Shown here: positions 62,504-64,000 of the stretch, in pieces
Position numbering within the stretch: the first letter of the stretch is position 1
Layout of the letters: each line of letters starts with the position of its first letter
Source of the DNA: Halobacterium jilantaiense
Lineage (GTDB): Archaea; Halobacteriota; Halobacteria; Halobacteriales; Halobacteriaceae
Direction of reading: 5' to 3'
Length of the DNA stretch: 64,000 nt
Assembly (NCBI RefSeq): GCF_900110535.1
Contig: NZ_FOJA01000001.1
Span: 744,001-808,000 of the forward strand
Notes under the pieces: model-generated
The model's input: the letters and a program-made list of their open reading frames with translations, nothing else
The model's database searches: none
What the model was told of the DNA's origin: nothing
Program-made: the position numbers and the translations under genes

Positions 62504-63467
62504 TCTCGCTTCTCGTGCCGGCGCGTTCGTGCTGGTGGCAGTCGTCATCGCCAGCGCCATCGTCGGCGGCGGCATGCTCGCTGGCGGCGGAGGCGGATAC
62601 TCCCCCAGCGAACTCACCGTAGAGGAACACCAGTCGGTCGACATCGCCAGTCCGCCCGCCGAAGAGGGCTCGATCGACGTCTCCGCGGCCACGAGCGGGA
62701 AGGTCGTCGTCATCGACGCCGCCCACCAGAACAACGTCGACGAGATTCAGCTGCGCCCGCTGGTGAACGCGCTCACCGAGAACGGCCACTCGGTCCGGTT
62801 CTACCGGCCCGACCGCGGCCCGAGCGGCGAAGCGCTCAACAAGGCGTTACAGGACGCCGACGCCTTCGTGTCGGTCGCGCCCGACAACCGCTTCTCGACC
62901 GGTGAAGCGAAATCAGTCGAGGACTTCCTCGACGCCGGCGGCCGCGTGCTCGCGGCCGGCGAGCCCGAGACGGGTGGGCTCGGCGGCGGTAGCATCTTCT
63001 CCATCAGTGTCAGCCGCGGCGGTGCGACCAGCGCCGAGTTCGCGCCCGCGCTGTCCCCGCACGGGCTGACTGTCGGGAGCGGCTACCTCTACGACACGAC
63101 GGACAACGTGAACAACCACGCGAACCTCCGCGTGTCGCCGGCCGGTGAGAGCGACCTCACGGCAGGCGTCGAGGAGGTCGTCGTCCACGAGGCGACGCCC
63201 GTGACCGGCGAGAACGTCCTGCTGCGGACGGACTCGTCGACCGAACTCTCCACGACGCGGGACGCCAGCGACTACGGCGTGCTCGCGCAGTCGGGGAACC
63301 TCGCGGTCCTCGGTGACAGCTCGGTCCTCGACCCCGACTGGGCGTACGTCGCCGACAACGAGGTCCTCGTCGGGAACCTCGTCGACTACCTGGTGACCGG
63401 CGAGCGGACGCCGATGCCGGAGCCGAGCGGGTCGGACTCCGGACCAGGTCCAGCGCCGCGCCGGTAA
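62490..63467 (+). CDS. DUF4350 domain-containing membrane-anchored protein
   Basis: 325 residues. One TM helix at about 10-32, then an extracytoplasmic region with the DUF4350 pattern: KVVVIDAAHQNNVDEIQLRP, DADAFVSVAPDNRFS and LDAGGRVLAAGEPE, a flavodoxin/glutamine amidotransferase-like fold. Tail is Pro/Ser/Gly-rich. It overlaps the peptidase gene by 14 bases. In other genomes DUF4350 proteins sit with MoxR/DUF58 genes; those are not here. Confidence 0.82.
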   Translation: MRPADLASRAGAFVLVAVVIASAIVGGGMLAGGGGGYSPSELTVEEHQSVDIASPPAEEGSIDVSAATSGKVVVIDAAHQNNVDEIQLRPLVNALTENGHSVRFYRPDRGPSGEALNKALQDADAFVSVAPDNRFSTGEAKSVEDFLDAGGRVLAAGEPETGGLGGGSIFSISVSRGGATSAEFAPALSPHGLTVGSGYLYDTTDNVNNHANLRVSPAGESDLTAGVEEVVVHEATPVTGENVLLRTDSSTELSTTRDASDYGVLAQSGNLAVLGDSSVLDPDWAYVADNEVLVGNLVDYLVTGERTPMPEPSGSDSGPGPAPRR

Positions 63468-63632
63468 GCAACGCGCCACCGAACACCCACGGCAGTCATC
63501 TTTTCGAGTCGCGTCTGGACCCGGTAGCGCCGCGTATCGGCCGCCGCAGCGTCGGTGCGCTGGCAGCGACCGAGAGGCAGAGTGCGTGTATGGGGCTGGT
63601 GTGACGGCGTCGACGCGGGCGGTGCGTCCGCG

Positions 63633-64000
63633 TCACTCGGTTCGGTCGTCCGCTCGCGGCCGCACCGAGCCGTCGCGCTCGACGACGACTGGCTCCGGGA
63701 GTTCGGGGTCCGGTTTGCGACCGAGCGTGAGCAGGCGCTCGGTCAGCGTCAGTTCCTCCGGGCTCGGACTCGGTTTCTTCACGGACTCGTGTTCGACCAC
63801 GAGATCCCCGTCCTCGGCCTCGATGCGCACCGCACACAGCTGGTACGAGGGGTAGAAGACGGGCGGCAGGATGCCGACGACGCCGTCACGGCGGTGCAGA
63901 CGCTTCAGCCACGTGCCGCTGTTGACGACCACGCCGCCGTCGACGGACTGCACGGACGGTCGGTGGGTGTGGCCGTGACAGAACACGCGGACGTCCTCGC
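63633..64000 (-). CDS. Metallophosphoesterase, C-terminal part (cut by window edge)
   Basis: The visible C-terminal 122 residues include EDVRVFCHGHTHRP, the GHTH metal-binding motif of calcineurin-like phosphoesterases, then VVNSGTWLKR. The remaining segment is acidic and not conserved. The N-terminal catalytic half lies beyond position 64000. No terminator was evident in the 165 bases between it and the convergent DUF4350 gene. Confidence 0.85.
   Translation of the reverse strand, partial: EDVRVFCHGHTHRPSVQSVDGGVVVNSGTWLKRLHRRDGVVGILPPVFYPSYQLCAVRIEAEDGDLVVEHESVKKPSPSPEELTLTERLLTLGRKPDPELPEPVVVERDGSVRPRADDRTE

Overview
The window is a GC-rich, gene-dense stretch of a haloarchaeal chromosome. 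The encoded proteins are strongly acidic. Many genes have AT-rich TATA-like boxes about 26-30 bases before the start codon, as expected for leaderless archaeal transcripts, and Shine-Dalgarno motifs appear mostly inside operons. Gene content (an A-type heme-copper oxidase cluster, an 11-subunit complex I without NuoEFG, B12-dependent methylmalonyl-CoA mutase, class I PurE with PurK, squalene/phytoene synthase, an Agl23-like protein) fits Halobacteria. From memory the order resembles the genus Halobacterium; this is an inference and no search was run. I see no rRNA, tRNA, CRISPR array, insertion sequence or phage gene.

Layout. 1-2711: an ABC-2 exporter (permease cut by the window edge) with a FilR1/DUF1724-type regulator upstream. 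2937-6602: form III RuBisCO, an SRAP protein, fructose-1,6-bisphosphatase and a DhnA-type aldolase on one strand, a carbon-salvage/gluconeogenesis block. 6697-16150: fatty-acyl and isoprenoid metabolism (3-hydroxyacyl-CoA dehydrogenase, squalene/phytoene synthase, acyl-CoA dehydrogenase, thiolase with its DUF35 partner), plus a lipoprotein, Usp, a phosphate permease and a hydrolase. 16193-17579: MeaB and the small methylmalonyl-CoA mutase subunit. 17700-29981: the terminal oxidase region, with cox subunits II, III and I, a CtaA-like/CtaB fusion, DUF420, an ABC-2 exporter, a biotin ligase and several uncharacterised small membrane proteins. These include an unlisted 28-residue single-helix ORF with its own promoter.

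30025-37677: a GNAT-zinc ribbon protein, the large mutase subunit, a third ABC-2 exporter with a divergent zinc-ribbon ArsR-type regulator, and a CBS-ParB / TrkA-DHH pair. 37729-48068: nuoA-B-CD-H-I-J1-J2-K-L-M-N, one tightly packed operon. 48197-53490: purKE, an Agl23-like membrane protein, ribH and an aminotransferase. 53983-58931: glutamate dehydrogenase, a CitE-type lyase divergent from a MaoC hydratase, a DoxX protein and an acyl-CoA carboxylase carboxyltransferase with an epsilon-like N-terminal extension. 58932-59240 is an unusually AT-rich gap with palindromes. 59241-64000: Usp, an FAD oxidoreductase, an AhpD-type protein, an S49 peptidase/DUF4350 pair and the C-terminus of a metallophosphoesterase.

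How it works together. Complex I and the heme-copper oxidase form the two ends of a respiratory chain. Beta-oxidation and propionyl-CoA handling (carboxylase, both mutase subunits, MeaB) feed succinyl-CoA to it. RuBisCO III can turn nucleotide-derived ribulose bisphosphate into 3-phosphoglycerate, which the aldolase and phosphatase can carry back to hexose. I found no fully novel system. The best leads are the uncharacterised membrane proteins around the oxidase genes, the GDH-lyase-hydratase-carboxylase neighbourhood, the CBS-ParB/DHH pair and the AT-rich gap near 59.1 kb.
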